A DNA stretch of 64,000 nucleotides from Streptomyces sp. NBC_00190 (GCF_036203305.1 NZ_CP108131.1:1-64000), one strand, 5' to 3'. Counted from the stretch's first letter, positions 34,133-42,792 are shown. Notes: generated by a model from the letters alone, not told the origin. Program-made: numbers and translations.

Positions 34133-34416
34133 CCCCTGCCCAACGCCCACCACCGCCTCGGGGCCCGCGGCGTCGGTTCGTCCGCGGATTCCGGAGCCGC
34201 CGGTGGCGGGGCGATCCGGTCCGGCTCAACGCCGATCTTGTGCGGATGCACGCACGCCGGAGTCCTCTCGGCGGTATAGCGGAACCCGTCGGCCGGATCG
34301 AACGGACACTCACGGCTCGGCCGGTCGTACACCACGAACGACTCGCACGGCAGCCGGTGCGCCGGACAGATTCCGCAGGCCGGACGGTCCTCGTTTTGGG
34401 CGAACGGCTCGGTCAT
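34129..34416 (-). CDS. Small Cys/Pro-rich hypothetical protein
   Basis: 95 residues from the ATG at 34416. Cysteines in ACGICPAHRLPCESF and RECPFDP, then ACVHPHKIG, suggest a metal site. The C-terminus is Pro/Arg-rich. There is no clear ribosome site; a leaderless transcript is possible. It converges on the frameshifted gene at 33559 and overlaps its end by 4 bases. Function unknown. Confidence 0.5.
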   Translation of the reverse strand: MTEPFAQNEDRPACGICPAHRLPCESFVVYDRPSRECPFDPADGFRYTAERTPACVHPHKIGVEPDRIAPPPAAPESADEPTPRAPRRWWALGRG

Positions 34417-34470
34417 ACCGGCGCACGATAGCGAAGACAACGGTCTCGGGCCATCTCACAGGAGGACGCC

Positions 34471-34518
34471 ATGAAGGACCAGCGCACCGCCCTCGCCCGG
34501 CCTGGCGGGCCCCCGTGA
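34471..34518 (+). CDS. 15-residue peptide ORF ahead of the radical SAM gene
   Basis: ATG with a perfect AGGAGG 5 bases upstream encodes MKDQRTALARPGGPP and stops in GTGA, where a second short frame (VKHTARPVSGDTAFS, stop at 34560) can start by coupling. Joined by one base they would make one 30-residue peptide. It may be a leader peptide, a small translated remnant, or a peptide substrate; the strong ribosome site is the main support. Confidence 0.35.
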   Translation: MKDQRTALARPGGPP

Positions 34519-34756
34519 AGCACACCGCCAGACCGGTCTCGGGGGATACCGCCTTCAGCTGACTCCTGATTGGGTCGAGCAGTCGCAGGCGGAATCACCT
34601 CCCCGGCGTGGCCAGCACATGCCCCCTTCGGCGTCCCTGCTGGCCGCGCCCAAGTCCTCCGCGCTACCTGCCGCCACGGCCCGCGTATCCCCACGCGCGT
34701 ACCCTCGCCCGCCACCCCTGGCGGGCGAGACCGAAGACCAGGTGAAGGGATCACCG

Positions 34757-36280
34757 ATGACGAAGCACTCGGTCGTACTGGACTGCTACACCGTCGAACC
34801 CAGCGGGCTCGGCGTCCCCCCGTACATCTCCACCTACGTGCGCACCGCGTACTCCGCCCTGCGCCAGGCCCGCCCCGGGAACGATGTGCGGTACCTGACG
34901 ATCGACGATGTCCGCTGGAGCCTCAACGGCGGAAAGCCCCACGTGGCCGCCCCGCACAGCGACCCCCTCACCTATTCCACGACCGCCAATCGCGATGACG
35001 CGATCCGGCTGCTTCGCGATGCCGAAGAGGTCATCGTCATCGGCGGCGACAAGGTGCCCTCAGTGCACCTGCATGCCGTCAACGGCGGTCTCGCCGACAT
35101 CGCCCGCGCCATGTCGTGCGTGCGCGGCAAGCGTTACCTGCTGGGCCCGATGACCACCTTCATGCTGTCCGAACCCGCCGAATACGCCGGCCTCTTCGAC
35201 GCCTCGCACACCCACACGATCACCTCAAAGGACATCGCCCTCGGCTCGCGCACCTCCGCCCCGTACGGCCGACTGCGCGCTGACCGCGATTCCTTCGCGG
35301 GCCTGGTCGAGCAGATGCCGTGGACGCCGATCGCCGAGCTGGAGATGTACCGCGGCTGCACCCGACGCAACTTCTGCGACTTCTGCAACGAGCCTGGCAA
35401 GTCCCCCATCGTCGCCTTCCGCGACGTGGACGACATCGTGGAGGAAGCCGGTCAGCTGTACGCGGCCGGGGTCCGGCACCTCCGCCTCGGCCAGCAGACC
35501 TGCTTCTTCTCCTACCACAACCGCGACGTGGACAAGATCCGCGCCCTGCTGTCCGGGATCCGCAAGGCCTGCCCCGACCTGGAAGTCCTCCACATCGACA
35601 ACGCCGACCCGCTCGCCGTAGCGGCCCCTGTCGGCCGGAAGATCGCGGGCCTGGTCGCCGAGTTCTGCACCGAAGGCAACTGCGCGCCCATGGGCATCGA
35701 GTCCTTCGACCTGGTCGTCATCGAACGCAATACCCTCACCTGCACCCCCGACGTCCTGATGCGCGCCGTCCAGCACGTCAACGAGGCCGGTGGCGAACGC
35801 GGCCCGGGCGGACTGCCGATGTTGTTGCCCGGCCTGAACCTGATCTACGGCATGCCCGGCGAGACGCACGCCACCCACATCGCCAACCTGACCTGGCTCA
35901 CCCGCATCTACCACGCGGGCTTGATGTGCCACCGCACCAACGTCCGGCAGGTCCGCGCGTTCCCCGGCACCCCCCTCGCCGCGCAGAACGGCCAGCCGCT
36001 GGCACCGTCCGCCGAGCACTTCGAGACGTGGAAGGCCGACATCGACCACGGATGGGACCAGCCCATGAAGGAGCGCGTCTACCCCTCTGGGCTCCTCGTA
36101 CCGGGCCTGCACTCCTACTTCGTCAACGACATGGGCACCTGGTGGCGGCGCCTGGGCTCGTACTCCATCCAGATCATCGAGCCCAACACCGCCACCCCCG
36201 TCGGGACCAGCGGCGATCTCGCCATCACAGGCCACGCCCCCCGCGTCATCTTCGGGCAGCGCCTTGCCGTCGCGGCCTGA
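34757..36280 (+). CDS. Radical SAM enzyme with CX5CX2C cluster motif
   Basis: 507 residues from the ATG at 34757 (GAAGGGA, spacing about 7). An N-terminal part about 200 residues long resembles the B12-binding-like domain of many radical SAM proteins (EEVIVIGGDKVPSVHLHAV). Then comes ELEMYRGCTRRNFCDFCNEP, with three Cys in CX5CX2C spacing instead of the usual CX3CX2C. Later parts (HLRLGQQTCFFSYH; LPMLLPGLNLIYGMPGETHA) fit the SAM-binding TIM barrel (GxP/GE). First gene of the nucleotide operon; overlaps the next by 17 bases. Substrate unknown. Confidence 0.82.
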   Translation: MTKHSVVLDCYTVEPSGLGVPPYISTYVRTAYSALRQARPGNDVRYLTIDDVRWSLNGGKPHVAAPHSDPLTYSTTANRDDAIRLLRDAEEVIVIGGDKVPSVHLHAVNGGLADIARAMSCVRGKRYLLGPMTTFMLSEPAEYAGLFDASHTHTITSKDIALGSRTSAPYGRLRADRDSFAGLVEQMPWTPIAELEMYRGCTRRNFCDFCNEPGKSPIVAFRDVDDIVEEAGQLYAAGVRHLRLGQQTCFFSYHNRDVDKIRALLSGIRKACPDLEVLHIDNADPLAVAAPVGRKIAGLVAEFCTEGNCAPMGIESFDLVVIERNTLTCTPDVLMRAVQHVNEAGGERGPGGLPMLLPGLNLIYGMPGETHATHIANLTWLTRIYHAGLMCHRTNVRQVRAFPGTPLAAQNGQPLAPSAEHFETWKADIDHGWDQPMKERVYPSGLLVPGLHSYFVNDMGTWWRRLGSYSIQIIEPNTATPVGTSGDLAITGHAPRVIFGQRLAVAA

Positions 36281-36968
36281 CCAGCGGACGGCCGCCTCCC
36301 TGACCGGGGGCGGCCGGCCGCGCCGCGTCGGCGTCCTCGTGCCATGGGCCAACGTCGCCATCGAGGAGGAACTGCCGCTCCTCGCCCCCGACGGTGTGGT
36401 CTTCCACTACGCCCGTCTCGTGCCCGCCTCCCGAACGACGGCGATCGACAGCCGCTTCTGGGACGGTCTGCGCGCGGCAGCCACCGACGGAGCCGACTCG
36501 CTGCGGCACATCCCGCTCGACGGCCTACTGCTCGGCTGCACCTCCGCCGGGTTCACCCCGGGCACCACTCCCGTACCCGAAGGCGTGGCCACCGCGTTCG
36601 ATGCCCTGCTCGCCGAGCTCACCCGGCTCGGCGCCCGCCGCATCGTGCTGGCCACCCCGTACCCGGACGACGTCACCCGCACCGAAGCGAATGCCTTACA
36701 CACCCACGGGGTCAAGGTCCTCGCCTGCGCGAGCCTCGGCCTGGCCGACGGCTACCCCGACGTCGCCCCCGCCCGCGCCAGAGACCTCGTGCTGTCCATG
36801 CCCGGCGACGCGCTGGACCAGGCAGACGCCGTAGTCCTGTCCTGCACAGGCTGGCGCACCCAGCCGATCCTTTCCGAACTCGCCCACCAGCTGGACCGGC
36901 CGGTCGTATCCTCCGTGTCCGCCATGGCCGCCTACGCCGCCCACCTCAAGCAGGGAGCCAACCCGTGA
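36264..36968 (+). CDS. Asp/Glu racemase-superfamily enzyme
   Basis: 234 residues from the TTG at 36264. It has the double Rossmann-like arrangement and paired catalytic cysteines of the aspartate/glutamate racemase, maleate isomerase and arylmalonate decarboxylase group: VGVLVPWANVAIEEELP, LLGCTSAGFTPG (first Cys), RIVLATPYPDDV, VLSCTGWRTQP (second Cys), PVVSSVSAMAAY. The P-W-A-N start is closest to the maleate isomerase branch. Its place between the radical SAM and glycosylase-like genes suggests handling of a small acid or ring intermediate rather than amino acid racemisation (inference). Confidence 0.8.
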   Translation: MPSRPDQRTAASLTGGGRPRRVGVLVPWANVAIEEELPLLAPDGVVFHYARLVPASRTTAIDSRFWDGLRAAATDGADSLRHIPLDGLLLGCTSAGFTPGTTPVPEGVATAFDALLAELTRLGARRIVLATPYPDDVTRTEANALHTHGVKVLACASLGLADGYPDVAPARARDLVLSMPGDALDQADAVVLSCTGWRTQPILSELAHQLDRPVVSSVSAMAAYAAHLKQGANP

Positions 36969-37768
36969 ACCCGAAGCCCCCCGTGGTCGAGCGCAAGCGG
37001 ATCACGCGCCTCGTAGAGACAGCCGCCGCCCTGGCCGACATCCGGACGGAGGTCGAGGCCAACCACGACAACAACCGGTGGTGGCCGACCAGCATCACCG
37101 ACCCCCGCATGCGCATGCTCGCCGCCGGATGGTCCACCCGCGTCAACTACCGGATGATCGCGTCCTACGCGGCCGTCATCCGCGAAGCCGACACCCTCGG
37201 CTTCGACGCACTCGCCGCGTCCACCGACACCGAAGTCACCGACCTCGCCAGGCCCATCGGACTACCCCAGGCCCGCATCGACTACCTGCGCTCCCTGAAC
37301 CTCCTCTTCGAGCAGTGGGCCAAGGACGAAACCGACCCCGCCGAGCTCGCCCAAAAAGACCTGATCCAGCAGATTGCCGACCAGGTCCACGGCGCCTCGT
37401 ACAAGGTCGCCCAGTGCGCCGTGCTCTACGCCCGCGGCTACCACTGCGGAATCATCCCCGTCGACTCCGGCATGGTCACCAAGCTCGCCCCCGCCCTGGG
37501 CATCACCCTGCCCTCCGGGCCCGTCGCCCACGAGCGCCTGCGCCACCTCCTCGAAGGCACCGTCACCCGCGACCCCGACACCTTCCGCGCCATGGCCGCC
37601 CACCACGGCCACCGGGTGACCATCCCCGAAGACGCCGCTCCCACCTGGTGGGTCCACCTGGTCCTCATCTACTTCAAGCGGCAGTACCTCAACAAGCCGC
37701 CGAAGAACCTGTGCACCCGCCGGCCCCTGTGCGCCCGGATCGTCGACTGCACCCACTCCGGCCGCTGA
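36965..37768 (+). CDS. HhH-GPD DNA-glycosylase-like protein
   Basis: 267 residues; GTG overlaps the upstream stop (GTGA). All-helical; the part YKVAQCAVLYARGYHCGIIPVDSGMVTKLAPALGI matches the HhH-GPD core, where VD[ST] carries the catalytic Asp (Endo III: VDTHV). The C-terminal NLCTRRPLCARIVDC has three cysteines in CX5CX5C, unlike the four-Cys cluster of Endo III (CX6CX2CX5C). It could excise a base from DNA, or cleave a nucleoside, within the operon. A divergent member; a non-enzymatic role is possible. Confidence 0.6.
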   Translation: MNPKPPVVERKRITRLVETAAALADIRTEVEANHDNNRWWPTSITDPRMRMLAAGWSTRVNYRMIASYAAVIREADTLGFDALAASTDTEVTDLARPIGLPQARIDYLRSLNLLFEQWAKDETDPAELAQKDLIQQIADQVHGASYKVAQCAVLYARGYHCGIIPVDSGMVTKLAPALGITLPSGPVAHERLRHLLEGTVTRDPDTFRAMAAHHGHRVTIPEDAAPTWWVHLVLIYFKRQYLNKPPKNLCTRRPLCARIVDCTHSGR

Positions 37769-37778
37769 GGAGACGACC

Positions 37779-38600
37779 GTGCACACCCGCTTATCGGTCG
37801 TCGGGAACATCTCCCACGACACCAGCCACTACTCCGACGGCCGCCGCTGCGACCGGCTCGGAGGCGCTGCCCTCCACACCGCCCTGGCCGCCGCCCGCGC
37901 GGACGCCCACGCGGCCCCCGTCTCCGTCATCGGCCACGACCTTGCCGGGCTCCCCGCAACACACCCTCAGCCAGGCATCGACTGGTCCGCCCTCGCCATC
38001 GCCCACGGCCCCAGCGCGGCCTTCACCCTCACCTACGGAACCGACGACACTCTGACCTCCAGCCAGGCCGACTACGGCATCACCGAAGGCCTCACCCGCC
38101 ACGCGCTCGACCACATCACCGCCAACGCCGGCGACTTCTTCCACATCAGCCTGCGCCGCCCCCTCCAACCCGAGCCTCTCCTCGTCGAACTCACTAACCA
38201 GCGCGCCGGATTTAGCGTGGACCTCTTCCTGCCCAGCGCCGCCGACATGATCCGAGCCGCCACCCCCTGGCTGCACCGCGCAGCCGTCATCTTCACCAAC
38301 GCCGCCGAGTACCGCCTCCTGGCCGAGGCACTGGAGCCGGACACCCTGCCGCTCGTCGCCATCACCGACGGCCCCCGCCCCGCCCGGCTCCTCACCCACG
38401 GCCAGCCCCTCGCTGCGGCCCAGCCCCCTCAGGTGAACCCCACCGACGTGACCGGTGCCGGCGATACCTTCGCCGGAACCTTCCTCGCCCACTGGCTCGC
38501 CAGCCAGGACACCGCCCGCGCCCTCGACCAAGCCGTCCATGCCGCCGCCGAGCACCTCACCGCACCGCCGCTCCTGATCCCCGCACCGCGCCGAAGCTGA
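37779..38600 (+). CDS. PfkB-family nucleoside/sugar kinase
   Basis: 273 residues from the GTG at 37779, 10 bases after the previous stop. The N-terminal RLSVVGNISHDTSH...CDRLGGAALHTALAA is the substrate-binding GG motif; the C-terminal signature NPTDVTGAGDTFAGTFLAHW carries the anion hole and catalytic Asp (GAGD). Somewhat short, as many nucleoside kinases of the family are. It would phosphorylate the nucleoside made by the deoxyribosyltransferase at 5'-OH (inference from context). Confidence 0.85.
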   Translation: MHTRLSVVGNISHDTSHYSDGRRCDRLGGAALHTALAAARADAHAAPVSVIGHDLAGLPATHPQPGIDWSALAIAHGPSAAFTLTYGTDDTLTSSQADYGITEGLTRHALDHITANAGDFFHISLRRPLQPEPLLVELTNQRAGFSVDLFLPSAADMIRAATPWLHRAAVIFTNAAEYRLLAEALEPDTLPLVAITDGPRPARLLTHGQPLAAAQPPQVNPTDVTGAGDTFAGTFLAHWLASQDTARALDQAVHAAAEHLTAPPLLIPAPRRS

Positions 38601-38625
38601 CCCATCCCACCGAAGGGACAACCAC

Positions 38626-39549
38626 GTGGTGTACTACGTCGCCCACCGGCTCTTCTCCGCACACGATCGCGCCCTGGGCGCCCGCGTCGCCAAACAACTG
38701 GCCGACAAGGCCGGCCCTGACAACGTCTTCCTGCCGTTCTGCGACACCGACGAGGAAGACCTCATCGCCGACGTCAAAGGCCGCCGTCTCTACGAACTCG
38801 ACACCGAGCGCCTGACCACCCTCACCGGGATGATCGCCCTCCTGCACGGCCCCAGCCTCGACGACGGCGTGTGCCTGGAGATCGGCTACGCCGCCGCCCT
38901 CGGCGTCCCCGTCACCGTCCTGACCACTGACTTCCAGACCTACGACCCCCACGGACACGCGCCCACCTGGCAGTTCCCCGATCCCCTCGTAGAGACCATC
39001 GCGAACCAGGTGATCCGCGTCCCCACTCTGGGTCCTGCCAGCAGCGCCCGCAGCCGCTTCACCACCTTCGGACAGCGCAACAACACCCAGCTGGACACCG
39101 CGATCAACGTCGGGATCAACGCCCTGCTGACCGCGCCCGCGCCCGCTCCGCCAGCCACCCCCGACCAGCACGGCGTCTACATCGAGCCGTCCCCCTACAC
39201 CGACGATCACGAGCTCCTCAACGCCGTCCGCAGCGCCGGACACACCGCCCGCACCGCAAGCCGCTTCACCGCCGCCGACCCGACCACCGGATCCGCCGAG
39301 GACTGGAACCGCGCCGCGGCCGCCACCACCCTCGTCGTGGACGTCTCCGGGCCCGAGGCCCCGCCCGGCGCAGCACTCCTGATCGGCGCCGCAGCCGCCC
39401 GCCACCAGCCTGTCATCGCCTACCAGCCGCGCCCGGTCTACACCCACGCCCAGGGCCGTGAGCCCAACTGGCGGAACCTGATGGTGCAGTACGCCAGCAC
39501 CGGCCACGCCACGACCCTGACCGGCGTCACGTCCGGACTCGCGTCATGA
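38626..39549 (+). CDS. Tandem nucleoside 2-deoxyribosyltransferase
   Basis: 307 residues. The first domain (1-150) has YYVAHRLFSAHDRALGARVA, LPFCDTDEED and DDGVCLEIGYAAALGVPV with the nucleophile Glu of the family. The second (about 180-305) repeats the fold (GVYIEPSPYTDDHELLNAV; PGAALLIGAAAARHQPVIAY) but lacks the Glu, and ends with NWRNLMVQYA, where the family supplies an Asn to the neighbouring active site. The enzyme exchanges bases on 2-deoxyribose. The 3' end overlaps the next gene (ATGA). Confidence 0.8.
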   Translation: MVYYVAHRLFSAHDRALGARVAKQLADKAGPDNVFLPFCDTDEEDLIADVKGRRLYELDTERLTTLTGMIALLHGPSLDDGVCLEIGYAAALGVPVTVLTTDFQTYDPHGHAPTWQFPDPLVETIANQVIRVPTLGPASSARSRFTTFGQRNNTQLDTAINVGINALLTAPAPAPPATPDQHGVYIEPSPYTDDHELLNAVRSAGHTARTASRFTAADPTTGSAEDWNRAAAATTLVVDVSGPEAPPGAALLIGAAAARHQPVIAYQPRPVYTHAQGREPNWRNLMVQYASTGHATTLTGVTSGLAS

Positions 39550-40046
39550 ACGTCGCCGCCCTGGCCGCCCGCTACGACACCGTCGCCCTGGAGGGCAGTG
39601 ACGGCACGGGCAAGAGCAGCCTGGCCCGCCAGCTGGCCGACAGGCACGGATTCCAGGTCGTGCACTCCCCGCGCACTCCCGACGCCGTCGCCCTCACCGG
39701 CCGGTACAAGGAACTTCTGGCCAAGCCCGGCCGGCTCGTCCTGGACCGCTGCTTCGTAAGCGAACTCGTCTACGGTCCGCTCTACCGCGACGGATCCCGC
39801 CTCACCTGGGCCCAAACCCTGGAGCTCGTGGACCTGGTGACGACCCGCCGGGGCGTCCTCGTCCACCTCACCGCGTCGCCGCTCGTGATCCACGCCCGTC
39901 TGCTCCAGCGCGACGGCACCGCACCACCGCTCTCCGAGATCGCGGAGCTCACCGCCGCGTACGAGCAGGCGTTCCACACGATCAGCTCCCACGCCGAGGT
40001 CGTCACCTTCGGTCCCGAACCGGACACTCCTTGCGCAACTGGCTGA
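39546..40046 (+). CDS. Deoxynucleoside-monophosphate-kinase-like P-loop kinase
   Basis: 166 residues. P-loop GSDGTGKSSLARQLA near the N-terminus, VHSPRTPD, and LVLDRCFVSELVYGPLY (the DR(F/Y/H) motif of thymidylate and deoxynucleoside kinases). The lid is short (LLQRDG). Fits a dTMP-kinase/deoxynucleoside-kinase relative acting after the PfkB kinase. Co-translated with the deoxyribosyltransferase. Confidence 0.8.
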   Translation: MNVAALAARYDTVALEGSDGTGKSSLARQLADRHGFQVVHSPRTPDAVALTGRYKELLAKPGRLVLDRCFVSELVYGPLYRDGSRLTWAQTLELVDLVTTRRGVLVHLTASPLVIHARLLQRDGTAPPLSEIAELTAAYEQAFHTISSHAEVVTFGPEPDTPCATG

Positions 40047-40128
40047 GAATCACTGCATTGGAACTCTGGGCGATTCACCCCCGCTAGGCTCCTCCGCATC
40101 ACATGCACCCCATGCCGGAGGCACCCCC

Positions 40129-40434
40129 ATGGACATCCGCGAAGCCCAGAAACTCACTTGGGAGAACAAGGTCGAGAAGGGCTTCAACACGACTGACGTG
40201 CCCATGGAGTTCGGCCTCCTCAACGCCGAGCTGGGCGAAGCGTTCACCGCATGGCGCAAAGGTCTGCCCGACTTCGGCGAGGAACTCGCCGACGTCGTCC
40301 TCTACGCCGCCGCCCTCGCCGAGATGACCGGCATCGACCTCGCCGCCGAGGTCGAGAACAAGCTCCACAAGAACGCAGCACGGACATACGAGCGCAACAC
40401 CAACGGCGCCCTGGTCCGCGTATCCGGAGACTGA
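40129..40434 (+). CDS. MazG-like nucleotide pyrophosphohydrolase
   Basis: 101 residues with the all-alpha NTP-PPase metal motif: FGLLNAELGEAFTAWRKG and FGEELADVVLYAAALAE (ExxE...ExxD). Such enzymes hydrolyse non-canonical (d)NTPs to monophosphates. It follows the kinase after 82 bases, so it may have its own promoter, and is the last gene before the terminator. In context it may clear a modified nucleotide or its triphosphate. Confidence 0.85.
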   Translation: MDIREAQKLTWENKVEKGFNTTDVPMEFGLLNAELGEAFTAWRKGLPDFGEELADVVLYAAALAEMTGIDLAAEVENKLHKNAARTYERNTNGALVRVSGD

Positions 40435-40476
40435 CCCAACCGACCGAATCGCTCACGAACCGGCCGGATCAGGCAG

Positions 40477-40515
40477 GCGTAGGGCTCGCACCTCACGAGG
40501 AGCGGGCCCTACGCC
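40477..40515 (+). terminator. Hairpin terminator of the nucleotide operon
   Basis: GGCGTAGGGCTCGC (40477-40490) pairs with GCGGGCCCTACGCC (40502-40515), 13 of 14 bases, 43 bases after the MazG stop. Confidence 0.65.
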
Positions 40516-40582
40516 ATCAAATCCAGCACCGCATTCATCTCCCTACGGCCCCGCCCGTCGGTGCGCGGGGCCATAGCCGTGT

Positions 40583-41175
40583 TCAGGTCGTGGCGGTGAT
40601 GAGCATGTGGGCGGATGCATTGGCGAAGGCAGCCCCATGGAGGTCCGCCAGACGTGCCGTGTCGAGGGCCGAGGACAGAAGCCCGGCAGCGTGCTCCGCT
40701 CCGGCGTAGCGCTCGGCTGCCGACAGGTACGCCCAGCCCGGGCCTTCGATCCCGTGCAGGCGGGTGCTCCGCCATCCGGCCGCGGCGGCTTCAGCAAGGA
40801 TCTCGGCGCCAGTGTGGAAGTGGGCGACAGTGAAGCCACGACTGCCGTCGTACCGGCCGTCGGACTGCACTGCGGCTACCTCTCAGTGCAGGAGTTCCGG
40901 GGGGAGTTGGGCGTGGACCGTGTACTCCTACATGAGGCTGTACCGGCTGATCCCCGCAGCCGCGACCAGGGCCCCGGGCCACGCGCAGCGCTTCCCGCAG
41001 GGCCGTGATCCGGTCGTCCCGTTCGGTCAGGTGGTACAGCGGGCCGAGCAGCAGCACCGCGTCGTACGTACCGGCCGCAGCGGTCAGGTGGCGGGCGTCG
41101 CCCAGCTCGGTCGTGCATCCGGCATAGGCGGCGGCCTGTTCCAGGTGGCGGGGTACCGGGTCGACGAGGTGGCTA
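40583..41175 (-). pseudogene. Class I SAM-methyltransferase remnant cut by IS630
   Basis: The 5' part reads HLVDPVPRHLEQAAAYAGCT, LGDARHLTAAAGTYDAVLLL and GPLYHLTERDDRITALREAL (methyltransferase type 11). After a shift near 41000, VAAAGISRYSLM is followed by stop codons (before EYTVHAQLPP and EVAAVQSDG). The C-terminus (GGFTVAHFH-like and TGAEILAEAAAAGW to MLITATT) is intact to 40583. The first about 60 residues, with the SAM loop, are lost at the IS630 insertion point. Not functional. Confidence 0.75.
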
Positions 41176-42344
41176 CTGAACTTGATTGGGTGATGTCGGG
41201 GCTGTTCGCCGGACAGTGACCGGTCGGCTCCGGTAGCTCTGGGCTGTGAGGTACGCGCAGGGCGGCGGTTTGACCGACGCCGAGAGGGCCGCGCGGGAGC
41301 GAATCCGGTTGCAGGCCGTGGAACGCTTCGTGGGCGGGGAGAAGAACCGGCAGATCGCGGCTGTGTTGCGGGTGAGCGAGCGGTCGGTGGAGCGATGGCG
41401 CCGCCAGTGGCGGGAGGCCGGGGAGTCCGGGGTTCGCTCGAAGGGATCGCCGGGCAGGCCGAGGCTGAGCGAGCGGCAAATAGACAGGCTTGAGCGGGAG
41501 TTGGAGCGTGGTCCGCTGGTTCACGGCTGGGCGGACCAGCGGTGGACGCTGGCCCGGGTGAAGACTCTGATCGGCCGACTGTTCCACGTCACTTACACGG
41601 TGGAGGGAACGTGGCGGCTGCTCAAGCGCCATGGCTGGTCCTGACAGCAGCCGACCCGTCGGGCGATCGAGCACGATGATGCGGCCGTCGAGCTGTGGAA
41701 GAGGGAGGTCTGGCCGCGGGTAAAAGCGCCGCGGCGGCTCGCGGAGCCTGGCTCGTCTTCGAGGACGAGGCCGGGCAGTCGCTGAGACCGCCGCGCGCCA
41801 GGACCTGGGGCCGGATAGGCCGGACCCCGGTCGTGCGTGTCCGCTGCCGGGGCTCCGGCCGGGTCTCGATGGCCGGGATGACCTGCTTCCGACAGGGCGA
41901 ACGGTCCCGGATGTTCTACAGCTTCCACGTCTACCGGGGCCGCAAGGGCGAGCCCAAGGGCTTCACCTGGCGGGACTACCGGGACCTGATCGTGCGCGCA
42001 CACATCCAGCTCGACGCTCCGGTCGTGCTCGTCTGGGACAACCTCCGCGCTCACTTGATGCCGCAGATGAAAGCGTTCATCGAAGCCAACGCCGACTGGC
42101 TGACGGTCTTCCAGTTTCCCTCCTACGCACCCGACCTCAACCCCCAGGAAGGCATCTGGTCGCTGGTCAAACGGACCATTGGCAACCTCGCCGCCGCCAA
42201 CCTCGACCAGCTGGCCAGGGCCGTGAAACGAACCCTCAAGCAGATTCAGTACCGACCGCACCTCGTCGATGGATGCCTCACGGGAACCGGCCTGACCATG
42301 GACGACTGACCACGATCAGACCGACATCACGTACTCAAGTTCAG
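41176..42344 (+). mobile_element. IS630-family element, 1169 bp
   Basis: Terminal inverted repeats CTGAACTTGA...TGATGTCGG (left) and its imperfect complement at the right end, with the expected TA dinucleotide on both sides (41174-41175 and 42345-42346). Inserted in the methyltransferase gene. Confidence 0.85.
41246..42309 (+). pseudogene. IS630 transposase with in-frame stop and frameshift
   Basis: The first part (41246-41644) has the two HTH segments (NRQIAAVLRVSERSVERWRRQW) and ends with a TGA after RLLKRHGWS. The same frame continues QQPTRRAIEHDDAAVELWKREVWPRVK; near 41730 the catalytic part moves to another frame (GAWLVFEDEAGQSL with the first Asp, VLVWDNLRAHL, LPSYAPDLNP-type SYAPDLNPQEGIW with the Glu) to 42309. 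Some IS630 elements use a programmed frameshift, but the stop argues for inactivation. Confidence 0.75.
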
Positions 42345-42405
42345 TAGTACCCGTAACTGAAATACAGGTGGGGCGCCGCCCTCACAAAGACGGATGACAG
42401 GACAC

Positions 42406-42792
42406 TTACTGCGGACGCCTTCCATAATATGGACGAACGAGGCCGGCCAGCTTTCGCTGGATCGACCGAATGGTCGATACGGTGAATTCATCACCGAATC
42501 CTGTGGTCACTGACCATTCAACACCAGATCCAGCCAGATCACTAATGAAGACAATTTCTACCCCCAAAAGGATCCGCGCCCAGTCAGCACATGAAATTAG
42601 GCTGTCCTTCGCCAGCATCTCGCGCAGCCCGCGGCTCTTCTCGATCAGATCCGGGAAGTCAGCGAACCCGATCGCCACAGCAAGATCATTACTGCATCGA
42701 GCTGGCCCTCCCCACTCAAGGAGGGCGCGCCGCACCAAGTGGACCTCGGACTCCGTCAGCACTTGGCTCGGCCGCAGTGAATGATCGACCAT
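42406..42792 (-). CDS. Probable immunity protein for the RHS toxin
   Basis: 128 residues. The ATG overlaps the toxin stop (TGATG), so both are made together. Small, acidic to neutral, cytosolic, with an alpha-rich N-terminus (SEVHLVRRALLEWGG) and a beta-containing middle (IVFISDLAGSGVEWSVTTGF). No Imm family recognised with certainty. The region is clearly less GC-rich than its surroundings, as expected for exchangeable toxin-immunity cassettes. Assignment rests on position. Confidence 0.7.
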   Translation of the reverse strand: MVDHSLRPSQVLTESEVHLVRRALLEWGGPARCSNDLAVAIGFADFPDLIEKSRGLREMLAKDSLISCADWARILLGVEIVFISDLAGSGVEWSVTTGFGDEFTVSTIRSIQRKLAGLVRPYYGRRPQ

